Shown: positions 25,873 to 36,299, counted from the stretch's first letter. The stretch is DNA of 64,000 nucleotides from Bradyrhizobium sp. CB1717 (GCF_029714325.1 NZ_CP121666.1:5022001-5086000); one strand, 5' to 3'. The notes: a model not told the origin generated them from the letters alone. Translations and numbers: made by a program.

Positions 25873-26670
25873 ATGACGCTGACGCTGACGATCCTGGGCT
25901 GCGGCTCTTCCGCCGGCGTGCCGCGCCCGGCGCTCGGCTGGGGCGCCTGCGATCCCAACAATCCAAAAAACCGCCGCCGCCGCTGCTCGCTGCTGGTCGA
26001 ACGGGCCTCCGAGCATGGCACAACGCGCATCGTCATCGACACCTCGCCGGATCTGCGCGAGCAATTGCTCTCGACCAACGTCGACCATATCGATGCGGTG
26101 TTCCTGACTCACGAGCATGCCGACCAGACCCACGGCATGGACGATCTGCGCTCGGTCGTCATGCACATGCGCCGGCGCATTCCGACCTACTTCAACCTGT
26201 CGACCGCCAAGGACATCATGGCGCGGTTCTCCTATTGCTTCATCTCGCCGGAGGGCAGCGATTATCCGCCGATCCTGACCCGGCATTCGATCGAAGCGGG
26301 CGAGAGCCAGACCATTCTGGGGAAGGGCGGCGCGGTCACGATGACCGCGTTCCTCGTGCAGCACGGCCACATTCCCGCGCTCGGCTATCGCATCGGCGAT
26401 GCCGCCTACACACCCGACCTCAACGACATCCCGCGCGAAAGCTGGGGCGCACTCGAGAATCTCGATCTCTGGATCGTCGACGGCTTGCGCTACACCAGCC
26501 ATGTCAGCCATTTCAGCATCAACGACGCGTTGTCCTGGATCGACCGCTTCAAGCCGAAGCGCGCGGTCATCACCAACATGACCGCCGATGTCGATTATGA
26601 GGTGATCAGGCAATCGCTGCCTCCTGGCGTGGTGCCCGCCTATGATGGGCTGCGGCTGGAGACGCATTAG
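25873..26670 (+). CDS. MBL-fold metal-dependent hydrolase (PhnP-like)
   Basis: 265 residues. Opens LGCGSSAGVPRPALGWGACD, typical of the PhnP-like group, and has the metal motif TEHADQTHGMDD as LTHEHADQTHGMDDLR, then DLWIVDGLRY, SHFSI and ITNMTADVDY. Cyclic phosphodiester hydrolysis is the known activity for PhnP; whether this copy acts on RNA or nucleotide metabolism is unknown. It lies 13 bp after tatD and ends the operon. Confidence 0.9.
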   Translation: MTLTLTILGCGSSAGVPRPALGWGACDPNNPKNRRRRCSLLVERASEHGTTRIVIDTSPDLREQLLSTNVDHIDAVFLTHEHADQTHGMDDLRSVVMHMRRRIPTYFNLSTAKDIMARFSYCFISPEGSDYPPILTRHSIEAGESQTILGKGGAVTMTAFLVQHGHIPALGYRIGDAAYTPDLNDIPRESWGALENLDLWIVDGLRYTSHVSHFSINDALSWIDRFKPKRAVITNMTADVDYEVIRQSLPPGVVPAYDGLRLETH

Positions 26671-26718
26671 AGCGTTTTCGCGCGAAGTGGATACCGGTTC
26701 GCATCAAGAAAACGCGTC
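26670..26718. repeat. Palindromic intergenic repeat, type 2
   Basis: GAGCGTTTTCGCGCGAA ... AAGAAAACGCGTC begins with the last base of the MBL gene stop. It has GCGTTTTC/GAAAACGC arms and resembles another short palindrome common between genes of Bradyrhizobiaceae. It may act as an operon-end hairpin. Confidence 0.75.
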
Positions 26719-26734
26719 AAACCGAAAAGCGCGC

Positions 26735-28120
26735 CTACCAGGCGTAACGGAGCGCGGCCTTGCCGGTGTAGGCACGTATCAGGCTCGACACTTCGCTGTC
26801 GAAGCTCGCCGAGGCGGACCAGCCATTCACAGCGCGCAGCTCGAGCGCAATGCCTGTCAGCGCGGCGTTCGACGCCAAGGCTGCGCCGCTCGCGGTCAAG
26901 CCCTGGCCGGGCAAGGACAGGAACGCCGCCGGGATCGATTGCCCTGCGCTGAAGTCATGCGCCCAGGCAAGCCGCCCGCGCAGGCTGACCACGCTGCCCG
27001 GCAACACAAGCTGCGTGCTCGTGCGCAGGCCGAGCTCGGTGCGGCTGTCGGTGAAGCTGTCGCTGCCGGGCCCGGTCGAAAATGCGTTGGCCCTCTCGGG
27101 CGGCTGCGCTCCGCTCGAGGAGGGCAGGCGGAAGGTGGTGATCTGCGCCGCCGCATAGGGCGTGATGCCGAACCAGGCTGTGGCAAGACGATAGCCGCCT
27201 TCGACGCGTCCGGAATAAGCGTTGGCGTTGACCGCCGCGGTGAACTGTCCGGAGCCGGCCGGCGTCACCGGATGATCGTTGCTGATCGCTTGCCAGCCGT
27301 AGGCGAGACCGGTGGCGACATAGGCTGATCCGACGCTGTGCCGGACGAAGGAGCCGGCCTGAAACAGATCGGAGCGGCCATTCGAAAAATTGTTGGCGAA
27401 GCCGGTGCCACCTCCGGCCAGCGCAAAGCCCATCCGCGTCTGCGGCGAGAGCGAATAATCGGCACCGGCCACGGTGCCAAAACTGCGGCTGGCCGAGCCG
27501 GTGCCGCCGGTCGATACCTGCGAGCCGCCGAAACCCGCAGCCCAGACGTTCCAGTGCGGAGCCGCGAGCGCTGGCCTGCCGTAGATCGCCCCATAGGCCT
27601 CGCGCCCGATGCCGCCATGCGTCCGGTCGTTTCCGATATCGGCATAGGCCGCCAGCTCTGCGTCCAATTCGGCCGGGCCGATGCCGCGGCCATCGATGGC
27701 GGGATCGAGCAGGGCGAGCGTGAACTGCCTCATCGCCAGGAAGGTGGCCTGCGCCGTCTCGCCGCGCGGAGCACCATCGGAGCCGCCGCCAAAGGCTTCT
27801 CGCATGCCGAACCGTGCCGCGCCGGCAAGTCCCGGCGGCACGCTATTCCAGCCGTAGTTCGGTGGCATGCTGCCGCCATTGCCGTTGCCGAACGGCGCTC
27901 CGCCAAAACCGGCGGCCTGCGGGCCGCCGAACATGGGGCCATTCATGCCGCCGAAATTATTAAAACCGTTGCCGGGCGCATTCGGACCGGGGGGAGCGAA
28001 ATTCTCGGCGCCTCCGAACGCGCCGAACTCGCGCATGACCTGCGCATCCGCCGCGCGCGGCAGCAGCAATCCGGCCGTCAATAGCAGCAGCGCCAGACGC
28101 GCACGCACGTCTGCGCTCAA
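26735..28120 (-). CDS. Autotransporter-domain outer membrane protein, 461 aa
   Basis: Signal peptide to about residue 26 (LALLLLTAGLLLPRAADAQ). A Gly/Asn/Pro/Phe-rich stretch (about 30-95, with GNGFNNFGGMNGPMFGG) leads into a helical segment and then a C-terminal autotransporter beta-barrel (about 190-461) ending GKAALRYAW, with the terminal aromatic residue. The passenger is too short for a large adhesin; this may be a porin-like or surface-exposed autotransporter. Convergent with the MBL gene. Confidence 0.85.
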   Translation of the reverse strand: MSADVRARLALLLLTAGLLLPRAADAQVMREFGAFGGAENFAPPGPNAPGNGFNNFGGMNGPMFGGPQAAGFGGAPFGNGNGGSMPPNYGWNSVPPGLAGAARFGMREAFGGGSDGAPRGETAQATFLAMRQFTLALLDPAIDGRGIGPAELDAELAAYADIGNDRTHGGIGREAYGAIYGRPALAAPHWNVWAAGFGGSQVSTGGTGSASRSFGTVAGADYSLSPQTRMGFALAGGGTGFANNFSNGRSDLFQAGSFVRHSVGSAYVATGLAYGWQAISNDHPVTPAGSGQFTAAVNANAYSGRVEGGYRLATAWFGITPYAAAQITTFRLPSSSGAQPPERANAFSTGPGSDSFTDSRTELGLRTSTQLVLPGSVVSLRGRLAWAHDFSAGQSIPAAFLSLPGQGLTASGAALASNAALTGIALELRAVNGWSASASFDSEVSSLIRAYTGKAALRYAW

Positions 28121-28349
28121 GACACAAACCGCATGAAGCGCCCCAACCGCACCGGCCGCCGGCCGCGCAGCCCGCGCGGCGAATCAGGTGGAATCAGCGA
28201 ATCCGACGGAGCTGAATCGTAAATGCGTCTCTAACGTTTTCCAATCTTTTCCTGGTGTGTCCTGATGTCGTCGACCCCGCACAAACGGTTTCCCGACGAT
28301 GCGGCAATCGCCGTCGAGACGCGGTCAATGTTTCCAAATGTGTCGAGGC

Positions 28350-30005
28350 TCAGGCCGAGATCGCCTTCACTGATCCCACTTCGTTGCGCAGCAGGAATTT
28401 CTGGATCTTGCCCGTGGACGTCTTCGGGATCGGTCCGAACACGACCGCCTTCGGCGTCTTGAAGCCGCTCATCTGCGAACGGCAGAAGGCGATGATCTCG
28501 GCCTCGGTCGCACTGGCATCGTCCTTCAGCTCGACGAAGGCGCAAGGCACCTCGCCCCATTTCGGATCGGGCTTGGCGACGACCGCGGCGAACAGCACGG
28601 CCGGGTGCTTGTAGAGGATGTCCTCGACCTCGACTGACGAAATGTTCTCGCCGCCGGAGATGATGATATCCTTCGAGCGGTCCTTGATGATGACATAGCC
28701 GTGCTCGTCGAGCACGCCGAGATCGCCGGTGTGAAACCAGCCGCCTGCGAAGGCTTCCGTCGTCGCCTTCTCGTTCTTGAGGTAACCCTTCATCACGATG
28801 TTGCCGCGGAACATGACCTCGCCGATGGTCTCGCCGTCGCGCGGCACCTCCTGCATGGTCTGCGGATTGATGACGGTGACGCTTTCTTCGAGCGGGTAGG
28901 GCACGCCCTGCCGCCGCTTCAGGCTGGCGCGTTCGGCGGCGGGCAGGTCGTCCCAGCCGGGCTGCTCGGCGCAGACGGAGGCGGGGCCGTAGACCTCGGT
29001 GAGGCCGTAGACATGCGTCAGCTTGATGCCGATGTTTTCTGCGCCTTCGAGCACCGCGACAGGCGGTGCGGCGCCGGCGATCAGGCCGACCACCCGGCGC
29101 GCGGCGTTACCCTTCGGCGCGTCAGGTGCATTGATCAGTGTGTTGTAGACGATCGGCGCGCCACACATGTGGGTGACGCCATGTTGCCTGATCAGCTCGA
29201 AGATCTTTGTCGGCTCGACCTTGCGCAGGCAGACATTGATGCCGGCCGCGGCCGCGATGGTCCAGGGGAAGCACCAGCCGTTGCAGTGGAACATCGGCAG
29301 CGTCCAGAGATAGACCGGATGCTGGCCGAGATTGCCGGCGAGGATGTTGCTGACCGCGTTCAGATACGCGCCGCGGTGATGGGTGACGACGCCCTTGGGA
29401 TTGCCCGTCGTGCCCGAGGTGTAGCTCAGCGCGATCGCGTCCCATTCGTCGCTTGGTGGGACCGCGGCGAAGCCGGGATTGCCTTGGGCAACGGCGGCCT
29501 CATATTCAATCTCGCCGATCCGCTTGCCGCCCTTGAAGGCGGCATCGTCGACATCGATCACGAACGGCTTTGGCCCGCTCATCTGCGCCAGCGCATCGGT
29601 GATGACGCCCGAAAATTCGGGATCGACCAGGATGATCTTCGCCCCGCCATGATCGAGCTGGAACGCGATCGAGGGCGCATCGAGGCGGATGTTGAGCGCG
29701 TTGAGCACGGCGCCGGCCATCGGCACGGCGAAGTGCGCCTCGTTCATCGCGGGGATGTTCGGGAGCATCGCCGCCACGGAGTCGCCGACGCCGATGCCCT
29801 TGCCGACGAGATACGAGGCAAAGCGTCTGCAGCGTTCATAGGTCTGCGCCCAGGTGAAGCTGCGGCCTTCATAGACGGTGCTGACGTGATCGGGATAGAC
29901 CGCCGCGCTGCGCGCGAGGAAGCTTAGCGGGCTCAGCGGCACGTAGTTGGCTTGGGTCTTGTCGAGGCCAATATTGTACGGGTTCTGTCGCTCACTCATC
30001 GACAC
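28350..30005 (-). CDS. Acyl-CoA synthetase (AMP-forming carboxylate-CoA ligase)
   Basis: 551 residues. ATP motif YTSGTTGNPKGVVTHHRG, adenylate-core TEVYGPASV, GWFHTGDLGVLDEHG, and the C-terminal catalytic Lys in TSTGKIQKFLLR. The length and the opening NPYNIGLDKTQANYVPLSPL fit the medium/short-chain acyl-CoA ligase branch. It is the last gene of the operon dctP-dctQM-ligase (gap to the transporter gene 15 bp), so it probably activates the carboxylate that the TRAP system imports. Confidence 0.9.
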   Translation of the reverse strand: MSMSERQNPYNIGLDKTQANYVPLSPLSFLARSAAVYPDHVSTVYEGRSFTWAQTYERCRRFASYLVGKGIGVGDSVAAMLPNIPAMNEAHFAVPMAGAVLNALNIRLDAPSIAFQLDHGGAKIILVDPEFSGVITDALAQMSGPKPFVIDVDDAAFKGGKRIGEIEYEAAVAQGNPGFAAVPPSDEWDAIALSYTSGTTGNPKGVVTHHRGAYLNAVSNILAGNLGQHPVYLWTLPMFHCNGWCFPWTIAAAAGINVCLRKVEPTKIFELIRQHGVTHMCGAPIVYNTLINAPDAPKGNAARRVVGLIAGAAPPVAVLEGAENIGIKLTHVYGLTEVYGPASVCAEQPGWDDLPAAERASLKRRQGVPYPLEESVTVINPQTMQEVPRDGETIGEVMFRGNIVMKGYLKNEKATTEAFAGGWFHTGDLGVLDEHGYVIIKDRSKDIIISGGENISSVEVEDILYKHPAVLFAAVVAKPDPKWGEVPCAFVELKDDASATEAEIIAFCRSQMSGFKTPKAVVFGPIPKTSTGKIQKFLLRNEVGSVKAISA

Positions 30006-30020
30006 CCTCCTTAAACCGCG

Positions 30021-31910
30021 TCAAAGAAATCCGATCGAGATCCAGGGGAAGATCGCAACGATGATCAATCCCACGAGCAGCGCCAGCAGATAGCCCCAGA
30101 TCGGCCTGATGCCTTCGGCCGGATCGACGCGTCCGATGGCGCAGGCGGCATAATAGCCGACGCCGAAGGGCGGCGCGAATAGTCCTATACCCATGGCGAG
30201 AATGATCACCATGGCATAGTGCACCTCGTGCACGCCGACGGCGCGGGCGATCGGAAACAGCAGCGGCCCGAACAGAACGATCGCCGGGATGCCCTCCAGC
30301 ACGCTGCCGAGGATCGTGAAAGCCAGGATGGACACGGCGATGAAGGTCGCAGCCCCGCCAGGCAAACCGGTCATGGCGGCTGCCAGCGAGCGCGAGAAAC
30401 CGGATTGCGTCAGGCCCCAGGCCATCCCGGTGGCCGTGCCGATGATCAGGAGGATCGCGCCCGACAGCGCCGCGGTCTCGACCAGCATCGGAAACAGCCG
30501 CCGCCAGTCGAAGCGGCGGTAGACGAGGAGGCCGACCAGGGCGCCATAGACGATTCCGATGGTGGAGACCTCGGTCGCGGTCGCAATGCCCTCGACCACG
30601 GCGTAGCGGATCACGAAGGGCAGTGCGAGTGCGGGCAGGGCGATGACGAAGGTCTTGCCGATCTCCGAAGCCGTGGCGCGGCGGACGTGGCTCATGTCCT
30701 CGTGGCGGTAGCGCCACCACACCAGCATGCACAGGGTGACCGCGAGCACGACGCCGGGCAACAGGCCGCCGGTGAACAGCGCCGCGATCGAGACGCCCGT
30801 GACCGAGCCGATGGTGATCAGCACGAGGCTCGGCGGAATGGTCTCGGTCTGGGCGCCGGTTGCCGCCAGCAGCGCGACGAGATCGCCGGGCTTGGCGCCG
30901 CGCTGCTTCATTTCGGGGAACAGCACGGGCGCGACCGCGGCCATGTCGGCGGCCTTGGCGCCTGATATGCCTGAGACCAGGTACATGGCGCCGACCAGCA
31001 CATAATGCAGGCCGCCGCGGACATGGCCGAGCAGGCTGGCCAGGAAGGCCACCATGGCGCGTGCCATGCCGGTCATCTCGATCAGCAACCCCAGGAACAC
31101 GAATAGCGGCACCGAGAGCAGGATGAGGTGGCTCATGCCCTCGTCCATCCGCCCGACCAGCACCATCACCGGCGTGCGCGTGGTCAGCGCCAGGTAGCCG
31201 AAGATGGCGAGACCAAAGCCGAACGCAATGGGAACGCCGGCAAAGACGCAGAAGCCAGCGACGCCGACGAAGAAGATGACGAGGTTGAGATTGCCGAGCG
31301 GCCGCAAGTATGGCTGCGCGAGCCAGAACAGGCCGACGACGATAGCAACCGAGATCACGGCCGCAAGCACCATCCGGTAATCGGCGGCGCGCAGCAGCCG
31401 CAGCAGCGCGAACGCGGCCATCAGGCAGACGCCGGCCGGCAGCGCCGCGGCGCGCCACATGTTCGAGATCTGCAGCGCCGGCGTGGTGATGAAGCTTTCC
31501 TCGTAGGCGTAGTCCCAGGACGGCCAGACGATCAGCGCCAGGAATGCCAGCGCTGCAGAGGTCGCGATCAGGTCGAGATAGGCCCGCATCGCAGGTCCGG
31601 CGCTCGCGACGACGGCGGTCATGCGCATGTGCTCGGAGCGGCGGAATGCGACCGCCGCGCCCAGCATGGCGAGCCACAGGAACAGGATCGAGGCGAGCTC
31701 GTCCGACCAGATCAGCGGCCGGTGCAGGCCATAGCGCGCGACCACGCCGGCGAACAGGATCACGATCTCGGCGACCACCAGAATGGCCGCCGGGATTTCG
31801 ACCAGGAGGCCGAGCAGGCGCTCCGTCGAGGTCAGCAAGGAAGGTCGGCGAGGGGACTGAACAGCCGCCTCGCCCGCCACTTCGGTCACCTGAACCTCGA
31901 CATGAGCCAT
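30021..31910 (-). CDS. Fused TRAP transporter permease (DctQ-DctM)
   Basis: 629 residues. The first ~190 residues are a four-span DctQ-like small permease (RPLIWSDELASILFLWLAML). The remainder is a DctM-like large permease with many spans (PILFG-type GVAGFCVFAGVPIAFGFGLA and GISGAKAADMAAVAPVLFPE). The fusion joins both membrane subunits of a Na+-driven, binding-protein-dependent carboxylate importer. It begins 15 bp after dctP. Confidence 0.93.
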   Translation of the reverse strand: MAHVEVQVTEVAGEAAVQSPRRPSLLTSTERLLGLLVEIPAAILVVAEIVILFAGVVARYGLHRPLIWSDELASILFLWLAMLGAAVAFRRSEHMRMTAVVASAGPAMRAYLDLIATSAALAFLALIVWPSWDYAYEESFITTPALQISNMWRAAALPAGVCLMAAFALLRLLRAADYRMVLAAVISVAIVVGLFWLAQPYLRPLGNLNLVIFFVGVAGFCVFAGVPIAFGFGLAIFGYLALTTRTPVMVLVGRMDEGMSHLILLSVPLFVFLGLLIEMTGMARAMVAFLASLLGHVRGGLHYVLVGAMYLVSGISGAKAADMAAVAPVLFPEMKQRGAKPGDLVALLAATGAQTETIPPSLVLITIGSVTGVSIAALFTGGLLPGVVLAVTLCMLVWWRYRHEDMSHVRRATASEIGKTFVIALPALALPFVIRYAVVEGIATATEVSTIGIVYGALVGLLVYRRFDWRRLFPMLVETAALSGAILLIIGTATGMAWGLTQSGFSRSLAAAMTGLPGGAATFIAVSILAFTILGSVLEGIPAIVLFGPLLFPIARAVGVHEVHYAMVIILAMGIGLFAPPFGVGYYAACAIGRVDPAEGIRPIWGYLLALLVGLIIVAIFPWISIGFL

Positions 31911-31925
31911 GACGGCCCCAACGCG

Positions 31926-32957
31926 TTACGACAGCTTGCCGACGGCCTTTTCCAGCAGGTCCCAGGCCTGGTCGCCGTACTTGCCCTTCCACTCGGCATA
32001 GAAGCCCGCGGACCGCAGCTTGTCGCGGAATGGCGCGACAGTGGGCTGGTTGAAGGTCAGGCCCTTGGCCGCGAGCTCCTGCTGCAGATTGGCATTGAGC
32101 TTGGCGGTGTCCTCACGCTCCTTGACGGCGGCGGCATTGATGTTCTTGGCGACGATGGTGCGCACGTCCTCCGGCAACGCGCTCCAGGCGCGCCGGTTGG
32201 CCAGGAACCAGAAGCCGTCCCACATGTGGTTGGTCAGCGAGCAGTACTTCTGCACCTCGTAGAGCTTGGCGGTCGAGATGATCGCCAGCGGGTTCTCCTG
32301 GCCCTCGACGATCTTGGTCTGGAGCGCCGAATAGACCTCGCTGAAATTGATCGAGGCGGGCGCGGCGTCGAACGCCTTGAACATCGAGGTCCACAGCGGC
32401 GACACCGGGACGCGGATCTTGAAGCCCTTGAGATCGTCGGGACCGGTGATCGGCCTGGTCGAGGACGTGGTCTGGCGGAAGCCGTTGTCCCAGATCTTGT
32501 CCATGACCTCGAGGCCGGCCTTCTTGATCTCGCCGCGGACATGGGCGCCGAGGTCGCCGTCCATGGCCTTCCAGACCGTGTCGTAGTCCGGGAACGCAAA
32601 GCCGATGCCATTGATGGACGCGGCCGGCACCAGGGTCGACAGGATCAGGCCCGACAGCGTGAAGAACTCGACGCCGCCGGAGCGGATCTGGCTCAGCATG
32701 TCGGTGTCGGAGCCGAGCTGGTTGTTCGGGAAGATCTGGAGGTCGAATTTGCCGTGGGTCTCGGCCTTGATCGCAGCCGCCATCTCCTTGGCGCGCACGT
32801 TCAGCGGATGGGTGTCCGGCAGGTTGTTGGCGTATTTGTAGGTGAACTCGGCGCTCTGGGCGCGGGCCACATGGGGCGCGCCAATGCCGCCCAGGACCGC
32901 GGTCGCGGCGGAGGCCTTGAGAAGCGTGCGTCGGGAAAAGCGCGTTGAAAAGACCAT
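31926..32957 (-). CDS. dctP: TRAP transporter substrate-binding protein DctP
   Basis: 343 residues. A twin-arginine-type signal (FSRRTLLKASAATAVLGGIG, cut near ARA) leads to the DctP fold (NLPDTHPLNVRAKEMAAAIK, ending WDLLEKAVGKLS). The mid-domain contains the Arg-containing FKIRVPVSPLW segment expected for carboxylate binding. It should deliver a carboxylate to the fused permease; the ligase downstream suggests a medium-chain or aromatic acid (inference). Confidence 0.92.
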   Translation of the reverse strand: MVFSTRFSRRTLLKASAATAVLGGIGAPHVARAQSAEFTYKYANNLPDTHPLNVRAKEMAAAIKAETHGKFDLQIFPNNQLGSDTDMLSQIRSGGVEFFTLSGLILSTLVPAASINGIGFAFPDYDTVWKAMDGDLGAHVRGEIKKAGLEVMDKIWDNGFRQTTSSTRPITGPDDLKGFKIRVPVSPLWTSMFKAFDAAPASINFSEVYSALQTKIVEGQENPLAIISTAKLYEVQKYCSLTNHMWDGFWFLANRRAWSALPEDVRTIVAKNINAAAVKEREDTAKLNANLQQELAAKGLTFNQPTVAPFRDKLRSAGFYAEWKGKYGDQAWDLLEKAVGKLS

Positions 32958-33398
32958 GGGTCTGCTTCCTCGGAAGGATTGTTTTTGTTCTGAGATGCAA
33001 ACCTATACGGACGTCACGTCAGAAGGTCATCTGCGATCTCGCGAAGCTCGCTTATTGCAGCCGGACAACGTCACGGCAATATCGGCTTTCGCCACATGGG
33101 GCCCGACAAAAAAAGTACGAAAACAACCCCATGCACAGTAGCCGTCAAGCGCTGGGACAATGGTCGAGTGCTGGGCCGGAACGGCGCCGGAGCGAAGGCG
33201 CGGTGTCAGAAGTTCTGCCTAAATATCTGATCCAATTGTATATAAAGATATTCCATAATATACCTTATGCGAATTACGGATATGGTGTTGCGGCCTTGCT
33301 GCGGCCTGGCTGTCGTCCGCGTTTGTCACTGGCAGCCGCTTCACCCGCTCTGCTGAAGCAAGTTGACCTTTCGGCCAAATCTCACGTGAACCGACGGT
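32958..33398. other. Intergenic region between clpK-like gene and dctP
   Basis: 441 bp. It holds the second copy of the 25-bp repeat (33118-33142) and an unusually AT-rich stretch at about 33218-33285 (TATATAAAGATATTCC), about 120 bp past the end of the clpK-like gene. The dctP promoter should lie in the first 100 bp on the minus strand. No gene is supported. Confidence 0.5.
33118..33142 (-). repeat. 25-bp dispersed repeat, copy 2
   Basis: Reverse complement of 7134-7158 over all 25 bases. Just beyond it, in minus orientation, a run of seven T follows, and CATGGGG pairs with CCCCATG further on, so this copy may fold as a hairpin. Confidence 0.7.
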
Positions 33399-36299
33399 CT
33401 ATGATGCCTTTCTCGGCCGGTGCGAGCCTGCCTGACGCTGGGAGGGCTTGCCGGTCGACGACGCTGCTTGCGCCGCACGCGGCTCCGCTTGCTCGCGCGC
33501 CACGGAGGTGCTCGGCGCCGGCGGTTTCGTTTCCACGACACGCTGCGGCCTGGGTCGGCGCTCGAAAGTGACCTTCTGCTCGTTGCCGTCCCGGCGCACC
33601 GTGACGCGGTCGCCGTCCTGAACTTCGCCGGCCAGCATGGCGCGGGCCAGCTCGGTCTCGATTTCGGAGCGAATGAGACGGCGCAGCTCACGCGCGCCGT
33701 ATTCGGGCTGGTAACCGACCACGGCCAGATGGTCGATCAGCGTCGCGTCGAATTCCAGGTCGACGCCCTGGCCATGCGCCGTCCGCTTGACCCGCTCGAG
33801 CTGCAGATTGACGATGTCGCGGAGCTGCTCGCGCGTGAGCGAGTGGAAGACGATGATCTCGTCGATGCGATTGAGGAACTCCGGCCGGAAGTGGCCGCGC
33901 AGGATCTCCATAAGGTCGCGGCGGAGCCGCTCCTGTGCCTCCTTGTCGCTTGCATCCAGGCGCAGCTGCCGGGCGACCACGTCGGCGCCGAGATTGCTGG
34001 TCGCGATGATGATCGTGTTGGTGAAATCCACCACGCGGCCCTTGCCGTCGGTCAAGCGCCCGTCGTCGAACACCTGCAGCAGGACATTGTAGACGTCGGT
34101 ATGCGCCTTCTCGATCTCGTCGAGCAGAATGACGGAATATGGCCGGCGCCGAACGCGCTCGGTCAGCTGCCCGCCTTCCTCATAGCCGACATAGCCGGGC
34201 GGCGCGCCGATCAGCCGCGCGACCGTGTGGCGTTCCCGGTATTCCGACATGTCGATGCGGATCATGGCGTCCTCGTCGCCATAGACCGCCTCGGCCAACG
34301 CTTTGGCCAGCTCGGTCTTGCCCACCCCGGTCGGTCCCAAGAACAGGAAATTGGCGACTGGCCGCCGGCCTTCGCGCAAGCCCGCCCGCGCCAGCCGCAC
34401 CGCGTCGCTCACCGCCTTGACGGCTTCGTCCTGGCCGATGACGCGATGATGCAGCTTCTCTTCGAGCTTGATCAGCCGCTCGCGCTCTTCGGTCGTGAGC
34501 TCGGTAACCGGAATGCCGGTGAGCTTTGAAACGACCTGGGCGATGTGCTCGGTGCGCACCTCGGCCGACGCCGAGCCCAGGCTCCGCTTCCAGCGCTCCG
34601 TCGACTGCTGCAATTCCTTTTCCTTCGCCTCGTGCTGGGATTGCAGATCAGATGCGCGGTCGAACTGTTTGCGCGAGGTTGAGTAATCCTGCTCGCGCTT
34701 GAGCTGCCGGACTTCGGACTCCAGGTCCTGCACCTCCACCGGCCGCGCCGTCGCCGACATCTTCACGCGCGCCGCCGCCTGGTCGACCAGGTCGATGGCC
34801 TTGTCGGGCAGATAACGGCCGGTGACGTAGCGGTCGGAGAGCTCGGCCGCCGCGATCATCGCTTCGTCGGTGATGGCGACCTTATGATGCGCCTCGAGCG
34901 TGTCGCGCAGGCCGCGCAGGATCATGATCGTCTGCGCCACGCTGGGCTCGGGGATGAAGACCGGCTGGAACCGCCGCTCCAGGGCGGCATCCTTCTCGAT
35001 GTGCTTCTGGTATTCGTTGAGTGTCGTCGCGCCGATCAGGTGGAGCTCGCCGCGGGCAAGTGCTGGCTTAAGCACGTTGGCAACGTCGAGGCCGCCCTCA
35101 CCGCCGGTCGATCCGGCGCCGACGATGGTGTGAATCTCGTCGATGAAAAGGATCAGCTCGTCCTGACGGTCGGTCACTTCCTTGAGAACCTGCTGCACCC
35201 GCTCCTCGAACTCGCCGCGATATTTCGAGCCGGCAACAAGCGAGTTGATCGCAAGCTCGACCAGCCGCTTGCCGCGCAATGCTTCCGGGACTTCGCCGGC
35301 GACGATGCGCTGAGCCAATCCCTCGACGATCGCCGTCTTGCCGACGCCAGGCTCGCCGATCAGCACCGGATTGTTCTTCTTGCGGCGGGCCAGCACCTCG
35401 ACGGTGGTCTCGATCTCGCTGGCGCGGCCGATCACCGGATCAAGCTTGCTCTCGCGCGCGAGCTTGGTCAGATCGCGGGAATATTTGTCGAGCGTCGGCG
35501 TGTTGGTGGGCGCACCGACTTGTCCTTCCTCGGCGCCGCGGCCGACGACTTTGACCGCCTGCTGGCGGATCGCCTGCGGCGTCAGGCCGTACCGTCGCAA
35601 CACATCACCCGCAACGCCCTCCTCCTCGGCGAGCCCGATCAGGAAATGCTCGGGCCCGACATAGGAATGACCAAGCTCGCGCGAGACGGCGAAAGCATGC
35701 CCCAGCGCACTCTTGACCCGCGGGGTCACGCCGATCTCGCCGCCCTCCTCCATCTTGGTCTTGCCGCGCGGAGCTTCCTGCTCGATCTGCCGGCGCAGAT
35801 CGTCGACCGAGACCTTGAACTGTCCAAGAATCGTGCGCACCACTTCGCTGTCGAGCAGAGCGAGCAGGAGGTGCTCGGTATCGACCTCGCCGCGGCTGAA
35901 CTCGACCGTCTTTCGTGCCGCCGTTTGCAAAAGTTCCTGGGCGTGCTCGCTCAGGCGCTCTTCGGCACTGCCGCCTCGCCGGCTGTGGGATGGACGGGAC
36001 GATTGCGAGGAGCGGATCGGTATGGTGGCGGCGTCCGCGTCCCGATCGGCGCCCGCGGTTTCCGCATCAGGGCCGCGGGATGATCGGCTGCCGAAAAAAT
36101 CGTCGCCGAAGAAATCCTCAAACAGGCCACCGCGCCCGCCGAACAGGGATTCGATTGGAGAGCTTTGCCTTTGTTGGCGAGCCAAACGCCGGTAATCGAC
36201 TTCACAGAGGTCGAGAACCTGTGTGTCGCCGTCGCTGGTGGTCACCTGCGTGCGGACGGTGGCGGGCCGAATCCCACAAATATCGCATCGCTTGGCCAT
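33399..36299 (-). CDS. clpK: ClpK/ClpG-like AAA+ disaggregase
   Basis: 966 residues. The N-terminus carries a Cys-x2-Cys zinc-like motif ([13 protein letters not shown], later LCEVDY) typical of ClpK/ClpG. Clp_N repeats follow (about 118-255), then AAA-1 with Walker [17 protein letters not shown], a short M-type coiled coil ([20 protein letters not shown]), and AAA-2 with Walker [21 protein letters not shown]. The AAA-2 segment after [11 protein letters not shown] lacks the Leu/Ile-Gly-Phe/Leu ClpP-docking tripeptide, so it is probably a self-sufficient disaggregase rather than a protease subunit. The C-terminus (about 890-966) is a low-complexity Arg/Pro/Ala tail. GGGAGAGG precedes the start. 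Divergent from psiE, the pairing found in heat-tolerance loci. Confidence 0.85.
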   Translation of the reverse strand: MAKRCDICGIRPATVRTQVTTSDGDTQVLDLCEVDYRRLARQQRQSSPIESLFGGRGGLFEDFFGDDFFGSRSSRGPDAETAGADRDADAATIPIRSSQSSRPSHSRRGGSAEERLSEHAQELLQTAARKTVEFSRGEVDTEHLLLALLDSEVVRTILGQFKVSVDDLRRQIEQEAPRGKTKMEEGGEIGVTPRVKSALGHAFAVSRELGHSYVGPEHFLIGLAEEEGVAGDVLRRYGLTPQAIRQQAVKVVGRGAEEGQVGAPTNTPTLDKYSRDLTKLARESKLDPVIGRASEIETTVEVLARRKKNNPVLIGEPGVGKTAIVEGLAQRIVAGEVPEALRGKRLVELAINSLVAGSKYRGEFEERVQQVLKEVTDRQDELILFIDEIHTIVGAGSTGGEGGLDVANVLKPALARGELHLIGATTLNEYQKHIEKDAALERRFQPVFIPEPSVAQTIMILRGLRDTLEAHHKVAITDEAMIAAAELSDRYVTGRYLPDKAIDLVDQAAARVKMSATARPVEVQDLESEVRQLKREQDYSTSRKQFDRASDLQSQHEAKEKELQQSTERWKRSLGSASAEVRTEHIAQVVSKLTGIPVTELTTEERERLIKLEEKLHHRVIGQDEAVKAVSDAVRLARAGLREGRRPVANFLFLGPTGVGKTELAKALAEAVYGDEDAMIRIDMSEYRERHTVARLIGAPPGYVGYEEGGQLTERVRRRPYSVILLDEIEKAHTDVYNVLLQVFDDGRLTDGKGRVVDFTNTIIIATSNLGADVVARQLRLDASDKEAQERLRRDLMEILRGHFRPEFLNRIDEIIVFHSLTREQLRDIVNLQLERVKRTAHGQGVDLEFDATLIDHLAVVGYQPEYGARELRRLIRSEIETELARAMLAGEVQDGDRVTVRRDGNEQKVTFERRPRPQRVVETKPPAPSTSVAREQAEPRAAQAASSTGKPSQRQAGSHRPRKAS

